A stretch of 64,000 nt of DNA from Platycnemis pennipes (taxonomy: Eukaryota; Arthropoda; Insecta; Odonata; Platycnemididae): the NCBI GenBank assembly GCA_933228895.1, contig OW121857.1:77681672-77745671 (forward strand), in the 5' to 3' direction. This document shows, piece by piece, positions 22,698 through 34,447 of this stretch (position 1 is its first letter; every line of letters begins with the position of its first letter). Under the pieces are notes generated by a model, which was not told where the DNA came from, made no database searches, and saw only the letters and a list, made by a program, of their open reading frames with translations. The position numbers were made by a program, and so were the translations under genes.

Positions 22698-24749
22698 GTA
22701 GGAGATGTCTAAACAAAAATAACTATAGGTATTTTATGACTTAATAGCCTTTTACAAAGTCACAATTTTCAATACCAAAAACACTTATGTTACGAAGACA
22801 CTCAGACGGTTAAGTCTACATCAACAGAGACCCGGGACAAGGATGCCAAGCAATGATAAGAGGTTGAGGCCATCGGGCTCAATTTATTTTCGTTTCACGC
22901 TTCTAAAATATTTGGCATTAGCAGCTATGCTGAGACTACTGATAAACACACATGTCTTGAGTGACCTATGCACCGATCGTGTGATACTGAATATTAAACC
23001 GATGATGAGTAAGAAAATTAATTATTATGATACAGAAGGCCTAAAATGTGAAGGGAGGATATTCTGGAAAGGCGACGATCGCACGAACACCGCGATTGAA
23101 GGGATAGTATGGGGTAAGAGATGGAGAAGACGGGAAATAATAGGGATTTCCATCAGAATTTACATATATATGCTGTCCTGGATAGCCGGAGCAAGAACAT
23201 GCGACGGGGGATTTTAATTTGCCCACCATGATAAAAGAAAAAAGTAGGGGAAAAACTGAGGGATCTGAAAAAATAAAAAGTGGGTGATGTAATTTAGCGT
23301 TGAGAGTGAAGCCAAGTACTTCAATTTTTTCTATTGTGGTCTTGGATGATTGAATTAATGGCGTCCTACCAGTCCGGTTAGTTTTTCATGATCCATTTTT
23401 ACGATATCGACTTTACCGAACGTTTCTTTTCCCACGCTATATCCCTCTTTAGTTTAGAATATGTCTCATCACCATTCTTGCTGTCTAAAAAAAAAGATTT
23501 TGTTTCCTCTGTCATCCTCTTATAATTATAATAATGTCTTTATTTTCGGCGATATTGAGACTTAATCGTCCCTTCTTTCTTTAACCTCCGTTTATATAAA
23601 TATCAAAAACTTATAAATAAATAAGAACATAATGTCAATCTTTAACAAGTCTAAATACAATAACAAGAATTCACAAACTAAAAATAATTGGGATAAGGGG
23701 AAATCATATATACCCTACCCATTTGCCATAAATAAATCATATGAATGGTGGAAAATTGATGATGAGGGCACATACGCACTTTATAGTAAAATATTCCAAT
23801 AATTCATTTCCTTCCGAATACTAAACGACATTTTATTCCTTTTTTACATCTAACAGCCATCTCCCTAAGCAACAACGGGGCTAATGCTGAGCAAGCTGGA
23901 AGAATTCCACATTCGCGGTATATTAGCGGGTATATATGTCTGGGTACCATGAAGATGGAAATGTAAATCAAGTTCGGTTTTATAATGCCATCCCACGAAT
24001 GGGCATTCTATATGAATTTGATTGACCTGCTCAGACACATATCGTTAATGGATTCAAAAAGGGACAGAAGATCTGGTTGGAAGGTTAGTATCGAGGGAAA
24101 CGATTGAGCCTCTTCCAATCATTATTAAATAACTAGGAAGAATCGCCTAATAAAATGAAATAAATTCTTTGCCGACGCTCTAAAGAGGTATGCATACATA
24201 CTAAAATATCACGTTCCTTACGTTTATCGCTCTCATTGAGAGCGATGATCAAGATCACTAACTGCTAATCTAGGTGGATTGTATATAGGTATGTTTATCA
24301 TATAACCCACCCGTCAGTTTACCTTGCATGTAGGCATATTAATGCCCAATGATATTTATCCTAAAAACCGCTTTGGACCAGGATGAGAGTGTAACCGTGG
24401 CCACTTTCGGTCCTTGCACACAGTCTCCAGTGGTAAAAAGAATCCCATAAAACCCCAAGTATTACCCAAATGACTAAAATGTAGATTGATAAAACTTTAT
24501 TTTTCTCGTTTATCTTTGAGTGGTAAGACATAGGAACAGTTCATTATCAATAACTAATGGCAAAATGGTAATACTTGATTTTAATGATTTGCAAAGATCC
24601 AATTTTAAAAATTTCAGTGTCCCCGCCGTGATGTGGGAATTATTACCAATCCCATTTTAAAAGTCCATCTCCAATTCATAATATAACAAGTTCATTTGAT
24701 AATATTCTTCCAAATCCACTTTTTCCTACTACTTTAATGTTTACTTACG
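22698..24749. other. No gene seen
   Basis: A plus-strand frame of 124 codons at 22843-23217 has no recognisable domain. The rest is AT-rich with short frames. Confidence 0.45.
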
Positions 24750-26090
24750 CTTGGTGAAACCCAACTTGCTCTCTTTTCCCACGATATTTTAGTTTCTGGC
24801 GAAAATAATATTCCAGTGGATGCTATATTTCTCGACTTCAAGAAGGCTTTTGACAAGGTTTCTCACAGCAAACTAATTTTAAAGTTAAAATCTTATGGGT
24901 TAGACAGTAGCATTATATCATGGATTAATGATTTTCTGCATGATCGGGTTCAAAGGGTTGTTTTGGACGGTGTTTCCTCACCGGCAATTAAAGTCACTTC
25001 GGGTGTCCCACAAGGTAGTGTGATAGGTCCACTCCTATTCCTTTTGTATATTAATGATATCCAAAAGGTGGTAAAAAGTAAGCTTCGTCTATTTGCCGAT
25101 GACGCAGTAGTGTACAGGGAAATTCTATGCCCGAACGATAAAGAATATTTAAATATTGACCTACAAGCAATTGAAACTTGGTGTGATACATGGCAGTTAG
25201 AATTAAACTTTAAGAAATGTCTTGTAATGAATTTTTGGAAAAAGAATAGCTCTCCTCCTACCACTTACAAAATAAGTAATAATGAATTAACAAACGTGGA
25301 ATCCATTAAATATCTTGGAATAAGACTGACAAATGATCTTTCCTGGGGTAAACACATTCGTGACATAATGGGTCAAGCGAATCGCAAACTGGGTTTCATT
25401 AAAAGAGTATTGGGTAAATGTGACGATCATGTACGAGAAATCAGCTACTTTTCCCTTGTTAGACCTCATTTGGAATATGCTGCCAGTGTATGGGATCCCT
25501 ACGAAATCGGTCTAAGTAATGAACTTGAACGTGTGCAGCGAAGATCGGCAAGATTTGTAAAGGGACGATACGATAATTATATTAGCGTAACCAGTCTATT
25601 AAATGAATTGAAATGGGAATCATTGTCAGATCGCAGGTTGAAATTTAGACTTAATCTCTTCCACAAATTCCAAGGCAATATTTTCAGTGATGATGTTAAA
25701 AATATTTTACGAACCCCAACTTACTATGGCAGACTGGACCATAATCATAAAGTTAGAGAAATTGATTGCCGAACTGACCGATTCAAAATGTCCTTTTTCC
25801 CTCGCACAATAAGAGATACGAATAACGGTAAATATGTCCTATCGGAGAGTAGCAATGAATAGCATTGGTAGCTGCATGTTGGCATGAGTACTTAAAGCTA
25901 ACCCTACTAACAGAATGTTTTTGCGTGTTTTCTTTGCAATTTCTATCTTTTTTAAATAGTGTAGTTCTGACTACTATATTAATACTATCCCTTTTTTATG
26001 CATGATATGTAGTACATGTTTGGTGAGCAATCACCCCCTGCCACACACCCTTGTGGTGGCTTGCAGGGTATTATGTAGATGTAGATGTCC
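24750..26090 (+). mobile_element. LINE-A, 5'-truncated copy (CR1/Jockey-like superfamily)
   Basis: This is the best LINE-A copy in the window. Similarity to LINE coding begins abruptly near 24750, inside the RT domain (GETQLALFSHDILVSGE), so the copy is truncated at its 5' end. The coding part stays open to 25862. The 3' untranslated region contains CACCCCCTGCCACACACCCT and GTGGTGGCTTGCAGGG and ends in two GTAGAT repeats near 26090. This tail recurs at least ten times in the window. I saw no clear flanking duplication. Confidence 0.88.
24816..25862 (+). CDS. LINE-A reverse transcriptase, partial (C-terminal two thirds)
   Basis: The 348-codon open stretch starts within the RT; the first in-frame GTG is not a true start, because the frame is already open upstream from about 24753. 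Motif A is FLDFKKAFDKVSH (Asp at residue 7). Motif B is SGVPQGSVIGPLLF (residues 62-75). The active site is LFADDAVVY (FADD at residues 93-96). The thumb and C-terminal region show IKYLGIRLT, HLEYAASVWDP and VQRRSARFVKGRYD, with FKMSFFPRTIRD near the end. This enzyme copies its own RNA into chromosomal DNA. With the N-terminal RT blocks and the endonuclease missing, the copy cannot act alone. The unbroken frame suggests a recent insertion. Confidence 0.88.
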   Translation: MDAIFLDFKKAFDKVSHSKLILKLKSYGLDSSIISWINDFLHDRVQRVVLDGVSSPAIKVTSGVPQGSVIGPLLFLLYINDIQKVVKSKLRLFADDAVVYREILCPNDKEYLNIDLQAIETWCDTWQLELNFKKCLVMNFWKKNSSPPTTYKISNNELTNVESIKYLGIRLTNDLSWGKHIRDIMGQANRKLGFIKRVLGKCDDHVREISYFSLVRPHLEYAASVWDPYEIGLSNELERVQRRSARFVKGRYDNYISVTSLLNELKWESLSDRRLKFRLNLFHKFQGNIFSDDVKNILRTPTYYGRLDHNHKVREIDCRTDRFKMSFFPRTIRDTNNGKYVLSESSNE

Positions 26091-28392
26091 TTCAATTTTC
26101 AGCGCAAATAAAATTCCAGCTTCCTAAAAGAATGAAGTCGAGAAAATTTCTTCGTAACTTTCCAAATCAAAACTTCGTATTATTTCGCAATTTTTTGCAA
26201 TGACTGACCAAGCCTCCAATCCATTCCGGTTCACCATAAATCAAAGAGTTCGCTTCCAAATGCCAAAATAGTCGTAACTTCCTTTCCCTTCCGTCGTCTG
26301 GTCTTTTTTAGTCTAACTAAACATTCCGGGGAAAATACACTTTCGATAAAAAAAATTGAAATTCCAGTAGTATGAATAAAAACAAGAGAATACCATCAGG
26401 TGCACGGAGACGGTAGTACTATTTCCAGAAAAAAAATCAGCATTTGTCACTTGGATGGCATAAACTTACCCTTCGATGTTGGTACGGAATACACAGATTT
26501 GAGCCACTTTTCATGACAGCCAACATGTCAGTGTTAATATTTAAACATCCGCACTTAATAATTTATTGGAAACTTCACGGAATTCTATTCTAAGTCTAGA
26601 GCGAATATTCATAAGCGACGCATATTCTGGAGTCCAAAAACATGCGGAACTGCAATAAATAACCAAACCGTGTGATCACGTGAAATTGCAAGGAAGATTC
26701 AATGTCGAGAAACGTGGCAGGGGTTCGCGTCTGGTGCGAGGCGCTGAGTGAACAACAATTTCCGTGTGAGAACGTGCATAACGACCCGACATGCACATTT
26801 GACGGAAATGTAGAGAGTACCTACGACCGTATGAAAGCACCACCTCGAAGCCCACTAAAATGGTCCATTGCGTTTTCCCCGTCCTGCCCACCGTTCATTC
26901 ATAAAACTGCGGGGCGCATGGAAAAGCGGTTTCTCCGGAAAGGAAGAGATTTCTGAATGAAAAAATATATATAATTTCCTCCACTCTCCAGGGAATGATC
27001 CTTTTAATATCTTCAAAAACTTATGAGGCGGATGCTAGGCAATAACTTTCCAAATAGCGTCATAAAACGGAGGCGTAAAAAAAACCTTTCACTCTCGTCT
27101 TCCATTATGACTGTAAATTTCAGAGGCGAATCCACTTTGTGCCTCCAATGGTTCTTTCTTCAACGCGCAGCATCTTGAAATTTCTTTGTTACGTATCCCG
27201 CTGAGATGATTCGGTAGCCGAGGCCGACACCGGTATTAAAAAAAACTTTATTAATTTGGGGTTTCCGTAGCACACACCTTGGTAATTCTTTTAGGGATTA
27301 TTTTTGTCCGGCTTCGACTAGAATAAAAATAAACCTGGACTAATCCGAGCACACAACCTGACGATCGAATAGCATTTCCTGAATTTTGGACTGCAATATT
27401 CAACTGAGTAAGCAGCTATTCTGGAAGCGACGCACATTTCAATCGCATGAATAGTCATTCGGGTGACTTATCTAGGAATACGTGGCATAGTTTCAGTCGC
27501 AAAAATAGGTAAGCTAAACTCAAGATGTTAAACATTCATGAAACGTGATGTTAACCGGAACCGATTCCATATTCAATAGACCGACGAGGGTTTGAGAATT
27601 TCAATGATAAAAAACATTTGCAAGTCATATTTTAATCAACCGATTCATAACTTGGGCTGCAGTCCTAAAATAATTTCAAAGCAATACCTTATTTTCCAGT
27701 AGAGACTGCAAGAGCAACACTACAACAGTTTAAAATCAATCCTAATGAACCATACAAACCATGAACCTGCCCACTTATTCCAAAACATCCAGTGTCCCAG
27801 ATATCATTCATTCATCTCAATAACTAACCCGCCAATATGTATATGTCCAGTATCGATTGGTGAATTAGAAACTAGATCTCTACATGTAAAAACTAAAGAA
27901 CGAGTCGCTAACAAAATGTTCCAAGTCCACGAAAAACACTCCTCTTCTATGAAATTAAGAGCATTAAAAACTTCTCAGGTGGATGAGTTCCTATTGCGAT
28001 CAATATCTCAAATCGTTACTTATTTAATCTCAGATTCATGGGTAAGAAAAAATGACTAAATGGCTTTTATCTATTCCTTCAGTACCGTGCATTGAAGATA
28101 TGTCATACATTGACCGATTATTTACAAAGCAGTACCTACTTAGCCTGTTATATGTATGTTACTGGCAATGTAGCACCAACAGGCACCAGAGATATCCACA
28201 GTACCCAGTTAGCCAAGAATTAGCATGATGCGTTTCAAAATCAATGCAAAAGATACGGGAAGAAGATACACTTTTGAAAATACAAAAGTTACGAGATTTC
28301 CCAAACAAAAAGAGCCAGATAAAATTTAAAAGTATGAGGTCACAAGTCGGAACAGGGGGGATTTAGCAACCTGGGTAGTATGTTGGAGGGAA
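26091..28392. other. No gene seen
   Basis: A slightly GC-richer patch at 26690-26960 has overlapping frames on both strands without a domain. The rest is AT-rich with no recognisable repeat. Confidence 0.45.
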
Positions 28393-28400
28393 AGGGGTGT

Positions 28401-28629
28401 CATCATCATCAAGGATTGTCATCAACAATTCTAGGATTGGTTTGACGCAGCCCTCCACTCCATTCTTCTATCGGCCAACCTCTTCATAAAGTAATTAGTA
28501 AGTAAAATCTCATTAACGTAGTTCCTCTCTTTCACATCTTTTACGACCTGTTCTATGTAACTCATAAGAGGCCTGCCTTTTCCATTCTTCCTGTACACTT
28601 TTCCTTCGACAATTGTCTTCATCGGGCCG
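28401..28629 (-). mobile_element. RTE 3' fragment with 7-bp target duplication
   Basis: The plus strand starts CATCATCATC and then matches the 3' end of the RTE element at 13632. The shared words are GGTTTGACGCAGCCCTCCAC, TTCTATCGGCCAACCTCTTC and TCTATGTAACTCATAAGAGG. The coding remnant on the minus strand includes MKTIVEGKVYRKNGKGRP. GGGGTGT at 28394-28400 and 28630-28636 flanks it. It is strongly truncated at the 5' end. Confidence 0.75.
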
Positions 28630-28774
28630 GGGGTGTAGCAGCATCATACATCGAAGGAGATTCACGTAGGTGATAAAGAAGAGTAAATTTATAAGAGAAA
28701 GAAATGATAGGGTCATTGATTAGGTATTTAAGGAAAGATTTGTGGAAAGTCTAACGTGTAGGTTGGCATTAAGG

Positions 28775-29015
28775 TGCCGAAACTTTACCTCAAGAAAAGA
28801 TTATGCAAATACGAGACGAAGACAAGGCTTGTGATATCTAAGGTAAAAATGGTTGAACGGTAGACGAACGAGGAAGTTTCAGAGATGGTACAGAGGAAAG
28901 AAAGTTGATTGAGGAAATTAAGAGAAGGAAAAAGGGAAAATATAGAGCGGATAATAAGGGACGACTGCTTGTTGAAGCAGAAGTAGAAGAACGGGTATTT
29001 GGATACAATGCATAA
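28775..29015 (+). pseudogene. LINE C-terminal coding remnant
   Basis: In the plus strand around 28865-28990 the translation TNEEVSEMVQRKES, then (after a stop) LRKLREGKREN and IERIIRDDCLLK follows the pattern of post-RT LINE tails (NEEV...RRVG...RR...GHI.R.D.LL). It matches the RTE element's own C-terminus only loosely, so it may be another LINE family. It lies in the opposite orientation to the RTE fragment at 28401. Confidence 0.4.
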
Positions 29016-29639
29016 AGAATCGAAGACAGCATAATACGAAAGATAGCCATAAGAGTTTAATGTCAATCCTCGCCTAACATAATCGGTAAATCATAAATGA
29101 TAATTATGACCCTCTCTAATATCGTCAAAAACATAAAAATATTATGAAAGTGGAAAGTAAATCGTTCTGAATGTTGCATCACACCCTTAAAATTCAATTG
29201 GTTTCAACATGCGAGAGAGAATTAAACATATTGCCTATCAAAATCATATGCAATAATCATTAAACCACGCCAAAATTTCTATTTTCAACAATTACCTAAA
29301 ACCGAATGGAGGAAGTGATCACTGAAGAGAAAATAAAAGTAATATATAACCCAAGTTGAAAATCTGTTATATCAAAAAGGCGAGTGTTACACTGATAATG
29401 CAATGCACTGCAGTTAAATCTGATGCTGCAATCCTATCACAGGCCTGATATAACTAACTTTCCAGGCGAACTCTTAACGATGGCTTGTTATTCTAAAGAT
29501 AGTATAAAGGTTATTAAAAGGAGACTACCGACGTCTTTGATCATTTCCGTCCTTATACCTTTCCTCACGATTTGAAGCGCCTTATGTGTGCGGATATGGA
29601 CTTGAAAATATAGATGAGATTTGCGTCATATACATTAGG
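29016..29639. other. No gene seen
   Basis: This is AT-rich sequence without a recognisable feature. Confidence 0.5.
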
Positions 29640-29855
29640 TGGGATTTGGTTACAGGTTACAGGTCCTCTAGACCTGGCCTTTTATTAACGAAAGGCGCTA
29701 AGGGATCCACGGTTGAACGTCCCAACCGACGGACTGAGTATTGTACTCTAATTACCTTCCACACAAAATTCAAGTACGGACCGTTACACCAATGAAAAAT
29801 CTCTGCCATTGCTACTAGTACTAGTAGGATTAGAACCCGGGATATCCTTGGTGTA
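29640..29855 (-). mobile_element. tRNA-derived SINE copy, partial
   Basis: The minus-oriented family body is visible: ACGAAAGGCGCTAAGGGATC, ACGTCCCAACCGACGGACTG, AATTCAAGTACGGACCGTTA and AATGAAAAATCTCTGCC. A B-box-like GATTAGAACCCGGG follows near the head. The tail portion is short or missing. Confidence 0.65.
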
Positions 29856-30159
29856 ATTAACCTTAGAACCAGTTATATCGGGGTGCTAGTTCGAAGGTTC
29901 GATGTCCAGTTCGTGTCTGTGTTTGCACCGATCATTTTTTTTCAATATGGACACTTAAATAATGATAATCAATCCTAAAGATGAAATCTCCCTAAATTTG
30001 CTTCCCGTTCACCTAGCAGAGATTTAGAACCTAAATGAAAACTGGTTTCCTTTCACAACTTTCCCATTGATCAGCATTTAGTTCTACCACACTTTCTATT
30101 AGGACGCTTCTTCGAAAAATGCTTAACTCAAACAAGTTCGTGTCACGAAATTGAATATT

Positions 30160-31085
30160 ATATTATATCGATTCGTTGGTTTACAGCAATCTGGCTCCCA
30201 AATACTCATAATTTCAAGTAATTTCTACGATGCTCAAATGGTATTTGGGTTGAATTGTGGCGACTTTATCACAGAGGGTACCTATATCACTGACGCCAAC
30301 TACTCCAAAATTTTCCAAATTTCGTCGATGTTAAAATGAGATTCAGATCGGATTATCGCTACTTTACCACCGACAATTTACCACCACGATCCTATTCCCA
30401 AATCCCCTTTTCGCCAGATTTCGACGATTCTCAAATGGGATTTGGGTTTAATTCTGGCGACTTTATCACAAACAGTAAACTCCCGATTATTCGTGCGCGC
30501 ATTATACGGGCTGCGGGTTGCTGCCTTGCATCGACAATCTATTCAGTGTATCGGCAGTGGTCTCAAAGGTAAGTAAACTTTTGTTATTTTCCTCCAATCG
30601 TGAGTTACTGCAGCCCTACCGACTGGTCCGATGTCTTACACAAGGCTTTGTGCCGCCACCCAAGGTTCGTGAACATTTAATTACGGCCGGGGCAGCTCTA
30701 CTGGATTCTTTTTATCATAAAATGCTATTATGCACAGTGAGGATCTTTTCATTGGCAGATTGTGTTATTTTCTGAAGGTTTTATTTATTTTGGCGGCGCA
30801 CCGTAGAGAAATGGATCCGTTAAAAAACCAAACAGTGGATTATCCGTGTTTCCCGATTATCCATGCAACCTTTACCAGGCATTAGCACGGAAAATCGGGG
30901 GTTTTATCTAACACAGAGGCCATATCCCCAAAAATCCTTCAAATTTCACCAGATTTCGTCGATGCTCAAATGAAATTTCGGTCGCATTCTCGCGGCTTTA
31001 CCACCATGGTCCTATTTCCAAAGCCATCAAAATGTCGCCAGGTTTCCTCGATGCTGAAATGGGATTCGGGTTGGATTCACCCGGC
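30160..31085 (+). repeat. Degenerate repeat series, five units of about 60-100 bp
   Basis: Five related units are visible: about 30186-30275, 30302-30361, 30390-30475, 30925-31005 and 31010-31085. The core is roughly TTTCGCCAGATTTCGTCGAT followed by GCTCAAATGGGATTTGGGTT and ATTCTGGCGACTTTACCAC. Units 3 and 4 are separated by about 450 bp of unrelated DNA. The repeats are diverged from one another and I do not recognise them. Confidence 0.55.
30480..30924 (+). other. Spacer in the repeat series with a strong splice-donor-like site
   Basis: CTCAAAG|GTAAGTAAAC places a near-consensus 5' splice site at GT 30569-30570 on the plus strand. A short frame (30336-30572) runs into it. No acceptor or coding similarity supports a gene, so this is only a candidate exon end. 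Confidence 0.2.
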
Positions 31086-31189
31086 GCATAGATGCCTTTT
31101 CCCTCATTACATCTCACGCACTTCGCCCTCCAAGGAGTGGCTTTTATATCCATCCCATACCACGGAGAGGGGGAGAGAGAGAGAGGGAG

Positions 31190-31660
31190 TAGAGAGCTAG
31201 CCCACCAAATTGCGCGCCGATGCCTCGACGGGCGTAGTTAAAGGGTTGGCGGCTGGGGCGGTGAAGTGGGTGGGAGTGGGTGGGCCTGGTGAGAGGGGGG
31301 AGAGGGTGGGTCAAGGGAGTGGCGTCGGAGAGAGGGGCGGGTGCCGAGGAGGGGGGAGGGGAGCCTTCTTATTCCCCAGAGGGCGGGCGTGTGAGGAGGG
31401 GGGGGGGCAAGGAGGGAGGGGTCGAAGGAGGGGATGGTAGCATCCGCAAGCCGTTCACCTTGGCCTCAGGGGTCATCCAGCGGCTCCAGACGCAGCATGC
31501 AACATAAGGCGGATGGGAGGGGAGCTGGAGGGATAGAGCGAGAAAAAGACTCCTGGCAAGGAAGGAAAATGGCGACTGTGGGGGATCGAGGGGGGGGAAG
31601 TAAAAGATTTTTCGTTCTCGGACCGAAGGGATTTGGTGGAGAAGCTATGGCGCACAAACT
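31190..31660 (+). other. GC- and CpG-rich, G-rich block
   Basis: The plus strand is strongly G-rich with a run of 10 G at 31398-31407 and many GGG tracts. A frame at 31434-31865 contains AAAATGGCGACTGTG, a good translation-start context at 31569, leading into ATVGDRGGGSKRFFVLGPKG. I recognise no domain. It may be a promoter with a short first exon, or just composition. Confidence 0.25.
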
Positions 31661-31865
31661 TCCACTTCACTCACATGTTTTTCGGACCCCGGGGGCTGTT
31701 TATTTTGCATACGGTACGTGTAGTGGGGGAACAAGGGATACCTTTAAGTGCTCGCGAGTAATATCGGTTGTGTTTGTCGGCATTATACCTACCAAATGTA
31801 TATTTGCGCTTGCCCTCATACCATCCGTATGTGCACATGACGTAACAAGAGAAGAAGTAGGCTGA

Positions 31866-32171
31866 GAAAAATTAAAACAATTCACTATCAGGATGGTCAT
31901 TAAATAATGATACGGCAGAAACGCGATTTAGGGGAATTAAGCTGAGACCATTAGCCTCATCCTTCTCCTCGGGTTCAATATTTATATAATTAAAGATCAG
32001 CAGAGAAATGACGTAGGAACTGTACTTTTTGTACATAAATTATTCTACTTCCGTTCATCATGAGGAAAAAAAGAACTACCATACCATTATTAAGACGTGT
32101 TGAAATGATTACCTCTCAAGAAAATATCTCCTCCTAACCACTCACTCAATAACTGAAACGATATCATCATT
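31866..32171. other. No gene seen
   Basis: AT-rich sequence; nothing is recognised. Confidence 0.5.
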
Positions 32172-32341
32172 TAATGCCTATTAGATACTATAAAACCCCT
32201 TAAATACTATAAATACTAACAATCTAGTTGCATGAGAACCTATAGTTGCTTGTTTGCATGTTAGTATTGCATGGTTGGTGATCTTCCCCCCTGCCACACA
32301 CCCTCTCGGTGGCTTGCAGGGTATCGTGTAGATGTAGATGC
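32172..32341 (+). mobile_element. LINE-A 3' tail fragment
   Basis: This holds only the 3' untranslated region: GGTGATCTTCCCCCCTGCCA, CACACCCTCTCGGTGGCTTG and a final GTAGATGTAGATG. The upstream part matches 54230-54330 (TACTAACAATCTAGTTGCATG). Confidence 0.8.
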
Positions 32342-34447
32342 ATGAAGTTACTACTATCACAGTGTAAGGCACCTGAATTTGTTTTAGTACTTTTTATTGT
32401 CGGCCTTAGTTGTCATTTTAACTATTAGTTTATCGAGGGCAGGTCAAAACCAAAACATAGTATCCTTTTCCAACGTTTGGAGTGTATTTCTGTATGCAAT
32501 GAAGTACATTCCTCAACTTTGGCAAAGAATACTGTGTTTGGATTTTGACCTTTCCCCGATATTGCCCGATCGAATGCCCCGGATCGAAAATTAATAGTCT
32601 CTATCGATAACTGCAGAGGACAAAGGGTACCTTCATCGAGAAGCGAACCTTGAGACTAGTCCAAGGAACTTGGGTCTGTCGCTCCAATGCACAGACTGCC
32701 ACTCAGAATTCCTGATTAAAAAGGCAACAGTACAGTGGCACCTATTTTAACAAGATTTCTTTCGCTATTTCTTACAACAAGGATAGCATTGGAAAGGAAG
32801 AAATAGGCAACAAAGTAGCCACCGTCCAAGTGCATTAAGAATTTATAATTAACCACAACGCGCGAAAAGCAACCAATACAAGAAGTCAACACTGCCGACC
32901 TGAAATGAAGTTGAGTACATGGAAAAGGAGCGGAGGAAAGACGTCAATTTTCAGTTTTGAAAATTGACGTCTTTCCTCCGCTTGAGTGAGAGGGTTTTAC
33001 TATTTATTAGACAGTAGTTTTCTTTCTTCAATTGCTTCTCCCTCGAGTGTGGCGCGTTTACTCAGGAGGTACAGTGTCGGCTACTGCCTGAGGATCCCTG
33101 GTTTGATTCCCGTCTAATGACACAGCCAGTGTAACTCAAAATAAGCGCTTTACTAAATATCAGATATTTTTCGATAATCGTGGACAGCAAAGGGAATTTC
33201 TAAGCCCTCCTACCTTGAAGTGTGATTTTTATACGCTTTTGGACTTGATACTCAGCGAGCACCACCTTCTCCAACCAGGCCGGTCCCCGGATTGCACACT
33301 GGTTAGCTGGTTTAGGAACCTTTTGGTCACTTAAGTCTGCTCGATGCATAAATAAGTCGACGGGATTCAGGAACCATAAGTTGCAACGTTTAGGTTTCCC
33401 ATAAGGTATTTCAAGTTTAAGCTAAACGAAATCCATCCCATTGTTAATTACAATATGAAAATTAGCTGTTTAAAACTAGGAAATTCAGCTGTTTTCCAAC
33501 GCATTTCAGCATTTTTATATAATCACGAGTGTAGATAAATCGAATATTCGTTCATCCTCCTTCGATAACACAGTGATCGTTGATGAAAAAGACCCTGCAC
33601 TTCCCTTGAAAGCGCTTGCTTTTTAAAACTTGTCGCATATTTGCATGGAACGTATGAACCTGAACGTATGAATCATTCCTGGAGTGGTCCACCTCCAGGA
33701 ATGGTTTCTGCCTTAAATTTCCGTAGTTGATTTAATGCGTAATTTAACCGAAGATAAGATAGCGATTATTCATCTGATTCTTCCAACAATTTTAACACAC
33801 TGCTCAAGAACCTATCATAACACCGTTTACAAACCGAGCTGTCTTCCCCCTACGCTAATCCGATTCCAAAATAAAATCTACTTCATCTGGGCCCCAATAT
33901 GAGAGCTGCATACTGCAAGTGTGGCCGAGCTAGGATTCCTTTTTGCTTTGTAGTCGTGGTCGTTTCGTTTCAGTCCCGAACCTCGTCGCCCGCGCTGACT
34001 GCATAGACTTGAATAGACGAGAACGACAAACGTTGAGCTTAGGAAAGCAGAAAAACTCTTGGCACGAACGCCCAACCGGACATTCCGCACCCCACGCTAA
34101 CAGCGCTAAATACTAACTTAATTTATGCGCATTGTGACCTGCAGCATGAATGCTTAATAGTCTATTGATTAAATTCACGACTTCGTAAGACAAATGTGAA
34201 CTATTTTAGAAAAGCATTTCGTGACATAATGGAACACCATCACCTTATTAAATTTTCGAAACACAAAATCTCTCTAAAAACTTGAGATTAGTGGGCAATA
34301 GTTAAACGATGGATAACGATTCGTAAATATAATAGACATGAATATATTTATAATAAGTAATTATTAAAGTACTATTAAAATATAAAGTAAACTATTAAAG
34401 TCAGATCAAAGTTATTGGCAGCATAGCGTTATTGACGTCATAGTAAT
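32342..34447. other. No gene seen apart from one hairpin and a tRNA-like segment
   Basis: The perfect hairpin at 32929-32982 is listed separately. Around 33060-33110, a plus-strand segment ending GGTTTGATTCCCG is B-box-like and may be a SINE head. No gene is recognisable. Confidence 0.45.
32929..32982. repeat. Perfect 24-bp hairpin
   Basis: The left arm is 32929-32952 (begins AGCGGAGGAAAGACG) and the right arm is 32959-32982 (ends GTCTTTCCTCCGCT). They are exact reverse complements separated by a 6-base loop, AGTTTT. Nothing beyond the arms matches. It has no T-run like a bacterial terminator and no coding context. Confidence 0.85.

Noticed and set aside
24950..25264. 104-codon minus-strand frame inside LINE-A
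   Set aside because: It is the antisense shadow of the LINE-A reverse transcriptase.
32929..32982. Bacterial-type rho-independent terminator
   Set aside because: The hairpin is not followed by a T-run, the stem is too long and the organism is not bacterial.
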